The translations under genes and the position numbers were made by a program. The notes beneath the pieces were generated by a model, which worked only from the letters and a program-made list of their open reading frames with translations, had not been told where the DNA came from and searched no databases. Positions 51,715 to 58,406 of a stretch of DNA of 64,000 nt are shown here, piece by piece. Within the stretch, counting starts at the first letter, position 1; every line of letters begins with the position of its first letter. This DNA is from UBA1715 sp045599365. GTDB taxonomy: Bacteria > Bacteroidota > Bacteroidia > Bacteroidales > UBA1715. The stretch covers positions 1 to 64,000 of the forward strand of contig JAZRVS010000032.1 of NCBI GenBank assembly GCA_045599365.1, given 5' to 3'.

Positions 51715-52781
51715 AAATATTGATTACCGGCGCGTGTGCCGTTACCGCACGCACAATACTGAGAGGACTCAAGATGAGTCCTGAATTTGGGAATGCCGAG
51801 TTTATAGGTTGGGACATGTGCGGATTGTTGTATGGAGTGTACTCCAAGGCATTCGACAAGATGTACAAGGTGCCTGGGGTGAGCGACCCTATATACGAAG
51901 AGGTCGTCAGGAAGATACTTGCCGACGAACGTCCGGATGCCGCCATTATCGTGCCTGAAGTAGAGGTGCGATATTGGGCAAACCACGAGCTGGGTGTGCC
52001 TTGTCTGCTGCCTCCCGGCAAATTCGCCGATATTGCCGTTTGCAAGGACAAGCTGTTTGCCGCCCTTAGGGATACAGACCTCGTGCCAAGTCATTTCAAT
52101 GCATCTGCCAGTGAAATCAAGTCGCTGGACTTCAACAACACGCTGGGCTTCCCTGTCTGGATACGCGACGGAGCGGCCGGCACGGCTTCGGCACGTGGAG
52201 CGTTCAAAGCACATTCCAACGACGACCTTCGTGCCTGGGTGCAGGTGAACAACGGAATAGACATGTTCCAGCTGTCCGAATATCTGCCGGGAAAGATTTA
52301 CGCCTGCGTGTGCCTCTACAAGAATGGTGTACTGAAGAAAGTGTGCCTCAGCCAGCGCATTGAATACATCATGTCCAAAGTGGCGGTATCCGGAATTACA
52401 GGCAATATATGCAAGGGCAAGCTCATCAACGACCGAAAAGTGGTTGACACGGCCATACGAACCATCGAGACACTTTGCGCTCAGACGGGGGAAGTTCCGA
52501 ACGGCATCATTGATGTGGATATGCGTGACGATGTGAATGGCAATCCCAAGGTGACCGAAATCAACATGCGCTTCCTTTCGTTCAGTTCCGTGTTTGCTTC
52601 GGCAGGCTGGAACCTGTTCGAGGATCTTGTGAAACTGACGCTGAACCGCGACGACGAGGTGTCGCCCCAGCTAGAGAAGCAATTCCCCGAAAGCAACTGG
52701 ATTCTGCGCGATGTAGATGGTGAGCCCGTCTATGTGGAGAATCCTGTGGAGCTGAAGATGGGCGAGTGCTTCCGCAAATAA
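51711..52781 (+). CDS. ATP-grasp family protein
   Basis: From ATG 51711 the protein has 356 residues. It starts MKILITGACAVTARTILRGL, a pre-ATP-grasp Rossmann-like domain (1-105), then the ATP-grasp fold (about 110-310): CKDKLFAALRDTDLVPSHF (lysine for ATP), GFPVWIRDGAAGTASARGA (glycine-rich flap, about 145-163), FQLSEYLPGKIYACVCLY and the metal-binding TEINMRFL near residue 285. It probably joins a carboxylate to an amine, for example adding an amino acid or amine to a uronic acid of the glycan; substrate unknown. The frame upstream of 51711 overlaps the sugar transferase gene and is not used. It is followed 14 bases later by a glycosyltransferase gene. Confidence 0.88.
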   Translation: MKILITGACAVTARTILRGLKMSPEFGNAEFIGWDMCGLLYGVYSKAFDKMYKVPGVSDPIYEEVVRKILADERPDAAIIVPEVEVRYWANHELGVPCLLPPGKFADIAVCKDKLFAALRDTDLVPSHFNASASEIKSLDFNNTLGFPVWIRDGAAGTASARGAFKAHSNDDLRAWVQVNNGIDMFQLSEYLPGKIYACVCLYKNGVLKKVCLSQRIEYIMSKVAVSGITGNICKGKLINDRKVVDTAIRTIETLCAQTGEVPNGIIDVDMRDDVNGNPKVTEINMRFLSFSSVFASAGWNLFEDLVKLTLNRDDEVSPQLEKQFPESNWILRDVDGEPVYVENPVELKMGECFRK

Positions 52782-52795
52782 ACGATGTCAAGGAA

Positions 52796-53896
52796 ATGAC
52801 CAGGATTGTTTTCATATTGAATACGCTCACCCAGCCACTCTGTTTCAAGCGCATCGAGGAGTTCCGGCGCAGGGGCTACCAGACTGACGTGTATGGCTTC
52901 AGTTCCGATTCGCAGGATACAGTCATCCGAAGCAGTGACATAGTGCAAGTCATAGGAACTTGTGTGCATGGGGAAGGCAACTATTTCCGCCGGTTGCTGA
53001 CGATGGTGAGAGCCATCCGCAAATTGAACCGCAGGTATAGGAATGAGGACGTAACATTCTATTATTTTCAAATGGACACCTGCATTGCAGCACGATTGGT
53101 AAGCAGAAAGCCATATATATACGAGAACTACGATTTGGTGTACGGAGCGTTCCCCAATCCTTTGAAATGGATGTTCCGTCACATTGACAGGTGGCTGACC
53201 ATTCATTCCGTAGCCACCGTAATGACCTCTCCTGGTTTTCAAGAATATCTATTTCGTGGGAAACACCAAGACAACGTATATATCATTCCCAACAAACTCA
53301 ATCCGCGTGTATTGGGGTACCCTTACCATCCTACCGACCTCGACATTGCACATATTCGCTTTGCGTTTGTAGGTCATATACGTTCGGCTGGTTCCTTCAG
53401 ATTTGCCAAAGTGGTGGCAGAAAGGTTTCCCCAGCACTCTTTCCACTTATACGGCACAATAGGCAAGGGTAACGACTTTGCTGGACTGGCGGACCGCCAT
53501 CCGAACGTGGTGATGCATGGCTCTTTCCAAAATCCAGACGACTTGCCGGGAATCTATGAACAGGTGGACGTGCTTGTCCCCTTGCTTAGCGAGAACAACA
53601 CGAAGAATGTCAACAACATCTATTTGGAACCAAACAAATTGTATGAATCGGTCTATTTCAGGACTCCCATCGTAATGACAGACGGCACCTATATGGCCCG
53701 GAGGGTGAAGGAACTGAACTGCGGGTTCGTGTTGCCTGACGTATCAGAAGAGGGAATAACCCGTTTCATCAACTCCCTTACCGAGCAATCGCTGAAAGAG
53801 ATTGTGACACATATTTCAACCATTCCTCAAACCGATGCCGTGGATGATTATGCCGGTTTCTTTGAATTTCTGAACAGCAAACTAACCAAATTATAA
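52796..53896 (+). CDS. GT-B type glycosyltransferase
   Basis: From ATG 52796 the 366-residue protein begins MTRIVFILNTLTQPLCFKRIEEFRRRGYQTDVYGF (as MTRIVFILNTLTQPLCFKR), an N-terminal Rossmann domain (to about 175), then HIRFAFVGHIRSAGSFRFAK (about 180-200), FHLYGTIGKGNDF, a NPDDLPGIYEQVDVLVPL block and EPNKLYESVYFRTPIVMT (about 282-300), the C-terminal donor-sugar domain. This is a GT4-like arrangement but without a strong EX7E signature, so family assignment is tentative. It has both halves of the fold, unlike the next gene. It lies 10 bases before the permuted GT gene. Confidence 0.85.
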   Translation: MTRIVFILNTLTQPLCFKRIEEFRRRGYQTDVYGFSSDSQDTVIRSSDIVQVIGTCVHGEGNYFRRLLTMVRAIRKLNRRYRNEDVTFYYFQMDTCIAARLVSRKPYIYENYDLVYGAFPNPLKWMFRHIDRWLTIHSVATVMTSPGFQEYLFRGKHQDNVYIIPNKLNPRVLGYPYHPTDLDIAHIRFAFVGHIRSAGSFRFAKVVAERFPQHSFHLYGTIGKGNDFAGLADRHPNVVMHGSFQNPDDLPGIYEQVDVLVPLLSENNTKNVNNIYLEPNKLYESVYFRTPIVMTDGTYMARRVKELNCGFVLPDVSEEGITRFINSLTEQSLKEIVTHISTIPQTDAVDDYAGFFEFLNSKLTKL

Positions 53897-53906
53897 ATTG
53901 CAAACA

Positions 53907-55112
53907 ATGAAATATGTAATAGACATACAGGATCCATGGCCAGAACCATTCTGCATAAAAATCAGGAACAGGTTGTTTCGGAAATTGCTGTACCCTCCTC
54001 TGGCCAAATATGCCGATAGAGTCTATCGCAAGGCCGATGGAGTGGTGGCGGTATCGGAAACTTACCTGAAGTGGGCTGCACAGTTCAACCATAGCGCGGA
54101 CTTATGGCTGTCTGTGTTTCTGGGGAAGGACTCGGCATTGTTTGACAAATACAGGAAGGAAAATGTCTTTCAACGGAACGACAATGAGCTGTGGATTGCG
54201 TATGCCGGCTCACTCAGTTACAGTTACGACCTTCCGACTGTGATAGATGCGCTTGCCTTGCTCTCTCAGCGTCAGGGAGCCGACTTACCACCTGTGCGCC
54301 TTGTTGTTATGGGAGACGGACAACTGCGTTCACAATATGAGGCATACGCCAAGGCACACGGCATTGCCGCCGAGTTTACCGGCATGTTGCCATATCCCCA
54401 AATGGTAGGCAGGCTCTGTGCCTGCGACATCTGTGTGAATCCCATCATTATGAGCAACCGTGGCAGCATTATCAATAAGGTAAGCGATTATGCGCTGGCA
54501 GGTTTGCCTGTAGTCAATTCGCAGAATTGCGACGAATACCGCCAGATGATAGCGCGTTATGGATGCGGCATAAACTGCGAATGTGAAAACAGCGCGGAAA
54601 TGGCTGACGCCATCGGAAAGTTGGCATCGGACGCAAATCTCCGCCGTACTATAGGTGAGAACTCCAGAAGAATGGGTGAAGAGTGTTTCGACCGCCGGAG
54701 CATCTATCCGCATATTGTGGATGCCCTGGCAGGGTATGGTGCAAAAAAGGTGATGATTGTAGCCAATTTCCACCCCACCCTCAACGGTTCCACCGAAGGA
54801 AGGTTCACCTATCTGGCACAGATGCTTCATGAGCAGGGCTTTGATGTGGAGCTGGTGGTGTCGGACTTTGAACACCGCACGAGAAAACGCCGTGAATCGC
54901 TGTCCAATCCTTATCCGTTCAAACTCACCTATCTTCACGAACCTGGTTACAGCAACATTGTATCTGTACGGAGAATGTGGAGCCATTATGTGTGGGGATG
55001 CAATGTCGGGAAATACCTGAAATCGTGCAAGGACAAGCCTGATGTGGTCTATGTGTCCGTGCCATCGCTAACGGCAGCAAGGAAGGTGTCATTTATATGT
55101 AAAAACAAGTAA
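53907..55112 (+). CDS. GT4 glycosyltransferase with circularly permuted domain order
   Basis: From ATG 53907 the protein has 401 residues. Its first residues, MKYVIDIQDPWPEPF, are a block that lies near residue 130-140 in normal WbuB-like GT4 enzymes. The second half follows normally: RVYRKADGVVAVSETY, LWIAYAGSLSYSYDLP (about 95-110), LVVMGDGQLR, NPIIMSNRGSIINKVSDYALAGLPVV (about 178-203), ending in IYPHIVDALAGYG near 277. Then, instead of stopping, the protein continues from about residue 280 with what is normally the start of such enzymes: KKVMIVANFHPTLNGSTEGRF, HEPGYSN, SHYVWGCNVGKY and PDVVYVSVPSLTAARKVSFICKNK (as VSVPSLTAARKV). The normal order would join ICKNK directly to KYVIDIQD. Both parts are complete, so the gene looks like a circular permutation made by duplication and loss, and it may still fold. 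Confidence 0.85.
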   Translation: MKYVIDIQDPWPEPFCIKIRNRLFRKLLYPPLAKYADRVYRKADGVVAVSETYLKWAAQFNHSADLWLSVFLGKDSALFDKYRKENVFQRNDNELWIAYAGSLSYSYDLPTVIDALALLSQRQGADLPPVRLVVMGDGQLRSQYEAYAKAHGIAAEFTGMLPYPQMVGRLCACDICVNPIIMSNRGSIINKVSDYALAGLPVVNSQNCDEYRQMIARYGCGINCECENSAEMADAIGKLASDANLRRTIGENSRRMGEECFDRRSIYPHIVDALAGYGAKKVMIVANFHPTLNGSTEGRFTYLAQMLHEQGFDVELVVSDFEHRTRKRRESLSNPYPFKLTYLHEPGYSNIVSVRRMWSHYVWGCNVGKYLKSCKDKPDVVYVSVPSLTAARKVSFICKNK

Positions 55113-55117
55113 GCATC

Positions 55118-55720
55118 ATGGATAACAAAGGAAAAAAGAAATTGAGCCTTTCCTTCAGGTTGCTGCGCCGGATGGGGTTCAACTATTCCGAAGATGAGTA
55201 TGGGGATGTCTCGCTGTGGAAGGTTGTGAAACGTGTCTGTACCACCTACCGTAACATGTTTCTGCAAGGCCCAATTATGAACGGCTGGCTGTTGTCGCCG
55301 TTACAGCCCAGACGTCTCCGTGCATGGGGAATGAGGAAGATGGGCTGCCATGTTGGCAAGGGCTGTTTTATAGGCAACCATGTGCGTCTTGACTCCGGCC
55401 ATGCCGATATGATAACGTTGGAGGACAATGTGACAATAACATCTGGAGTCCACCTGCTCTGCCATCAGCGTGATATTTCGGATTATTGTGCGGGTGATGA
55501 CTATATGAAACTTGGCTATGTCGTCAAACCCATTGTCCTGAAGAAGGGTTGCTCAGTGGGAATAGAGAGTGTGGTGATGCCAGGTGTCACCATAGGCGAA
55601 GGGGCAATTGTAGGTGCAGGTTCACTGGTAACGAAAGATATTCCGGCATGGACGGTGGCTATGGGACGACCCGCCAAGGTTGTCCGCCAGATACCGGAAC
55701 GTAAAGGTTTAATGGTTTAA
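55118..55720 (+). CDS. hexapeptide-repeat acyltransferase (WbbJ/LacA type)
   Basis: The 200-residue protein has an N-terminal helical part (1-70) and a left-handed beta-helix of hexapeptide repeats (about 75-190): VGKGCFIGNHVRLDSGHADMITLEDNVTI (as CFIGNHVRLDSG), LLCHQRDIS (active-site His region), KPIVLKKGCSVGIESVVMPGVTIGEGAIVGAGSLVTKDIPAW (as VVMPGVTIGEGAIVGAGS). It transfers an acetyl group to a glycan hydroxyl or amino group. Its last codons (KGLMV and TAA) are part of a GGTTTAAA-type repeat. It follows the permuted GT by five bases. Confidence 0.92.
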   Translation: MDNKGKKKLSLSFRLLRRMGFNYSEDEYGDVSLWKVVKRVCTTYRNMFLQGPIMNGWLLSPLQPRRLRAWGMRKMGCHVGKGCFIGNHVRLDSGHADMITLEDNVTITSGVHLLCHQRDISDYCAGDDYMKLGYVVKPIVLKKGCSVGIESVVMPGVTIGEGAIVGAGSLVTKDIPAWTVAMGRPAKVVRQIPERKGLMV

Positions 55721-55736
55721 AGGTTATAGGTTTAAT
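55702..55736 (+). repeat. GGTTTAAA-type array, junction 1
   Basis: GGTTTAAT, GGTTTAAA, GGTTATA and GGTTTAAT units run from the last codons of the acyltransferase gene to the ATG of the deacetylase gene. The repeat supplies the stop codon (GTT TAA) of one gene and overlaps the start of the next. Confidence 0.75.
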
Positions 55737-56598
55737 GAATATATTGACATTCGATATAGAGGAGTGGTATATGAAAGTTGTCAAAATGGGATGGCGCGAC
55801 AAACGTGCCGAGTACGACCGTTATTTCCATCGCATCCTCGACAAATTGGATGAACGAAGCCTGAAGGCTACCTTCTTCTGTTTGGGTGAGATGGGGAGGC
55901 TTTTCCCTGAAACGGTTCTTGAGATTGACCGTCGCGGACATGAGGTTGGCTGTCATTCCAATGTTCACCTTCCGCTCAACACCCTGACAAAGGAAGAATG
56001 TCTTGACGATACGAGAAAGGCCCTGGATTCGCTGGAACAATGTCTTGGGAAGAAGATAATCAGTTACCGTGCGCCGGCATTTTCTGTTGGAGAAGAGAAC
56101 AGGTGGATGTTTTCCGTCCTTACGGAGTGTGGCATAGAGCGTGACTCGTCTGTATATCCTGCCCGTAGGGATTATGGCGGCTTTCCGGATTTCGGAACAC
56201 AAAGGCCTGCTTTGATAAAGGTAGGCAACAGTTTCATCAAGGAATTTCCCATACCGCTGGCAATGGTCGCCGGAAAGCAGTTTGCCTATTCTGGGGGCGG
56301 TTATTTCAGGGTACTCCCATACGGATTTATCCGCAGGCAGATGATGAAGTCGGACTACACTATGACTTATTTCCATCTGGACGACCTGCTTCCGGAATCG
56401 AAAGGGGTGATGAGTGCCGAAGAGTACCGTATGCACTTCAACAAACCCGGAACACTCATCGAACGCTACAGACGTTGTTTCAGGGCCAACGTCGGGAAGA
56501 AAGGTGCCATGGACAAACTGATGCGCCTGCTTGACGAAATGGATTTCATCGGACTGTCTCAGGCCGATGGGCAGATAAAACATTGGGATGTGATATGA
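55735..56598 (+). CDS. polysaccharide deacetylase (CE4)
   Basis: The 287-residue protein begins MNILTFDIEEWYM, the CE4 metal motif TFDIEEW (Asp, Glu), then LKATFFCLGEMG (about 43-54), RRGHEVGCHSNVHLPLN (about 68-84, metal-binding His in GCHS and H), ISYRAPAFSVGEENRWMFSVL (as SYRAPAFSVGE, about 105-115) and FHLDDLLPES near the end. This branch (DUF3473-like) N-deacetylates sugars in surface polysaccharides. It has no signal peptide, so it would act in the cytoplasm on lipid-linked precursors. The start lies within the GGTTTAAA array. Confidence 0.93.
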   Translation: MNILTFDIEEWYMKVVKMGWRDKRAEYDRYFHRILDKLDERSLKATFFCLGEMGRLFPETVLEIDRRGHEVGCHSNVHLPLNTLTKEECLDDTRKALDSLEQCLGKKIISYRAPAFSVGEENRWMFSVLTECGIERDSSVYPARRDYGGFPDFGTQRPALIKVGNSFIKEFPIPLAMVAGKQFAYSGGGYFRVLPYGFIRRQMMKSDYTMTYFHLDDLLPESKGVMSAEEYRMHFNKPGTLIERYRRCFRANVGKKGAMDKLMRLLDEMDFIGLSQADGQIKHWDVI

Positions 56599-56631
56599 AC
56601 CAAGCATCCAATAGCAGAATAAAAAGCCATA

Positions 56632-57060
56632 ATGAAGAATATGACTGTAAATGACTGTAAAATCATAGAGCTGCCAAAGATTGTTGACCCAAGAGGGAAT
56701 CTTTCTTTTGTAGAGACCTTCAGGCATGTTCCATTTGAAATCAAGCGGACATACTGGATTTATGACGTTCCCGGAGGAGAAAACCGTGGAGGTCACGCTT
56801 TTCGCAATAATCAGGAATTTGTGATTGCTCTCTCGGGCGCCTTTGACGTGGTTGTGGATGATGGCAAGGAAAAGAATACTTTCACTCTCAACCGTTCTTA
56901 CTATGGACTATATATCCCTGCCGGTCTTTGGCGTACAATGGAGAATTTCTCCACCAATTCACTGGCTCTGGAGTTCGGATCGATAAAGTATGACCGTGAG
57001 TCTGATTACATAGAAGAGTACGAACAATTCCTAAAACTGAAGAGCAATGGCGAAATATAA
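56632..57060 (+). CDS. FdtA/QdtA-like dTDP-4-keto-6-deoxyhexose 3,4-ketoisomerase, variant
   Basis: The 142-residue cupin has IVDPRGNLSFVE (about 17-28), FEIKRTYWIYDVPGGENRGGHAFRNNQEFV (as YWIYDVPGGENRGGHAF, with His55) and the FTLNRSYYGLYIPAGLWRTMENF block (as YYGLYIPAGLWR). FdtA-type enzymes normally read RGxHAHK/R with two histidines implicated in catalysis; here the second is Phe57. The overlapping next gene keeps both. It is therefore either a divergent enzyme with another product or a partner subunit. A second ATG at 56641 is possible as start. Confidence 0.9.
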   Translation: MKNMTVNDCKIIELPKIVDPRGNLSFVETFRHVPFEIKRTYWIYDVPGGENRGGHAFRNNQEFVIALSGAFDVVVDDGKEKNTFTLNRSYYGLYIPAGLWRTMENFSTNSLALEFGSIKYDRESDYIEEYEQFLKLKSNGEI

Positions 57061-57466
57061 TGTATTTGATTGCTCGATGGTAGAGCTTGACAAACATCAT
57101 AGTGAACGCAAGGGTAATCTCACTGTGGTGGAGAATGGCAACAGCATTCCGTTTGACGTGAAGAGGGTTTATTACCTTTATGATGTCCCTGGAGGAGAGA
57201 GCCGTGGTTCGCACGCTCATCGTGAACTTGAGCAGCTGATAATTGCGGCATCAGGCTCGTTCAAAGTCACCTTGGATGACGGCAAGTGCAAGCGAACGTT
57301 TTTCCTGAACCGTCCCTATCAGGGCTTATATGTCAGGCTTGGAATATGGCGTGATTTGGAAGACTTCTCTTCCGGCTCAGTGTGTATGGTACTGGCCAGT
57401 GATGTATATCAGGCAGATGATTACATTCGTGATTATGGTGAATTCCTTCGCTTTCGCGAGGGATAA
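57047..57466 (+). CDS. FdtA/QdtA-like dTDP-4-keto-6-deoxyhexose 3,4-ketoisomerase
   Basis: The 139-residue cupin overlaps the previous gene by 14 bases. It has KGNLTVVE, VKRVYYLYDVPGGESRGSHAHRELEQL (as YDVPGGESRGSHAHRE, His56 and His58) and RPYQGLYVRLGIWRDLEDF (as QGLYVRLGIWRDLEDF). It converts dTDP-4-keto-6-deoxyglucose to the 3-keto isomer, the first step towards dTDP-Fuc3NAc or dTDP-Qui3NAc. With the downstream aminotransferase and acetyltransferase it makes a complete set apart from RmlA/RmlB, which must be elsewhere. It is separated from those partners by an S23-like cassette. Confidence 0.92.
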   Translation: MAKYNVFDCSMVELDKHHSERKGNLTVVENGNSIPFDVKRVYYLYDVPGGESRGSHAHRELEQLIIAASGSFKVTLDDGKCKRTFFLNRPYQGLYVRLGIWRDLEDFSSGSVCMVLASDVYQADDYIRDYGEFLRFREG

Positions 57467-57499
57467 GGGTTTAAAAGTTTAATGTTTAAAAGTTTAAAG
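57465..57499 (+). repeat. GGTTTAAA-type array, junction 2
   Basis: GGGTTTAAAAGTTTAATG, then TTTAAAAGTTTAAAG, between the FdtA-like gene stop and the S23-like ATG. It contains GTTTAAAAGTTTAA, also found inverted at 57879-57914, so the two arrays flank the S23-like gene as inverted repeats. Confidence 0.8.
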
Positions 57500-57880
57500 A
57501 TGGGGAAAGATAAGAAGTTTGCATTTGAAAATCTTGAAGCTTATAAGGTTGCTCGTGTCCTTGTAAGGGACGTTTATCGTCTTCAAGACAAATTTCCGAA
57601 AGAAGAACGATACGCTCTTGGTGATCAGATTAGACGCTCTTCTACATCTATTACAAGCAATATAGCCGAAGGAGCGGGTCGCAATTCTTATAAAGAAAAG
57701 ATACATTTTGTAGAGATTGCTTTCGGAAGTATGACTGAATGTTTTAGCCAACTTCAAAATGCCCAAGACTTAGGCTATATTCGTGATGAAGAAGTAGAAG
57801 CCTTACGCCCTCAATTCAATCATGTGGCGGCTTTACTTTCGCTTCTGAAGAGGAGCTATGAAGAAAAGCTAAACTCATAA
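57500..57880 (+). CDS. four-helix-bundle (S23/IVP-like) protein
   Basis: From ATG 57500 the protein has 126 residues, MGKDKKFAFENLEAYKVARVLV (as FENLEAYKVARVLV), then QIRRSSTSITSNIAEGAGR (as RRSSTSITSNIAEG, family signature), KIHFVEIAFGSMTECFSQL (as FVEIAFGSMTE) and helical C-terminal part. It is the family of proteins encoded in intervening sequences of 23S rRNA genes and often found as cargo; the role is unknown, perhaps RNA or nucleic-acid binding. The ATG at 57482 lies inside the repeat and was not used. Codon use is more AT-rich than its neighbours, and the gene sits between inverted arrays inside an amino-sugar operon, suggesting insertion. Confidence 0.9.
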   Translation: MGKDKKFAFENLEAYKVARVLVRDVYRLQDKFPKEERYALGDQIRRSSTSITSNIAEGAGRNSYKEKIHFVEIAFGSMTECFSQLQNAQDLGYIRDEEVEALRPQFNHVAALLSLLKRSYEEKLNS

Positions 57881-57914
57881 ACCCTTAAACCTTTAAACCT
57901 TTAAACTTTTAAAC
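57879..57914 (-). repeat. GGTTTAAA-type array, junction 3, inverted
   Basis: ACCCTTAAACCTTTAAACC and TTTAAACTTTTAAACG on the plus strand, the reverse complement of the other arrays. Another AAACCTTTA lies at 57931-57939. Between them is the small palindrome GTGC-ggca-GCAC. Confidence 0.8.
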
Positions 57915-57943
57915 GTGCGGCAGCACACTTAAACCTTTATAAA

Positions 57944-58402
57944 ATGATACACCCTTTAGCCGACTGTAAATGTCCGAATATACCGGAATCCACCAATGTG
58001 TGGCAGTTCTGTGTGATTTTCCCCAAGGCTACCATAGGGGAAAATTGTAACATCTGCTCCCATTGTCTCATCGAGAATAAAGCTGTTATTGGAAACAATT
58101 GCGTTATCAAGTGTGGCGTACAGATTTGGGACGGAATCACGCTTGAAGACAATGTAATGATAGGAGCCAATGTCTCCTTTACCAACGATATGTACCCAAG
58201 GGCTCACAATAAAGATTGGAAGATGTTACCGACTCGTGTTTGCAAAGGCGCAAGCATAGGTGCTGGTGCAACGATACTTCCAGGTCTAACCATTGGCGAA
58301 GGGGCTATGGTTGGTGCCGGATCTGTTGTAACCAAAGACGTCCCTGCCGGCGAAATGTGGGCTGGTAATCCTGCAAGGTTCATGAAGAAAGTTGAAAAGT
58401 AA
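57944..58402 (+). CDS. hexapeptide N-acetyltransferase (FdtC/QdtC/WlbB-like)
   Basis: The 152-residue left-handed beta-helix begins IHPLADCKCPNIPESTNVWQF (as PESTNVWQFCVI), a signature of dTDP-3-amino-sugar N-acetyltransferases, then NICSHCLIENKAVIGNNCVIKCGVQIWDGI (as IGNNCVIKCGVQIWDG), VSFTNDMYPRAHN (about 77-89, acetyl-CoA and sugar site), and GLTIGEGAMVGAGSVVTKDVPAG (as GEGAMVGAGSVVTKDVPAG) with the C-terminal GNPARFMKK. It acetylates the 3-amino group made by the downstream aminotransferase. It stops five bases before that gene's ATG. Confidence 0.92.
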   Translation: MIHPLADCKCPNIPESTNVWQFCVIFPKATIGENCNICSHCLIENKAVIGNNCVIKCGVQIWDGITLEDNVMIGANVSFTNDMYPRAHNKDWKMLPTRVCKGASIGAGATILPGLTIGEGAMVGAGSVVTKDVPAGEMWAGNPARFMKKVEK

Positions 58403-58406
58403 AGAG

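Noticed and set aside
55732..56796. Long minus-strand frame of 354 codons
   Set aside because: It lies opposite the well-supported deacetylase and first FdtA-like genes and shows no family motifs; long shadow frames are expected in the G+C-richer part.
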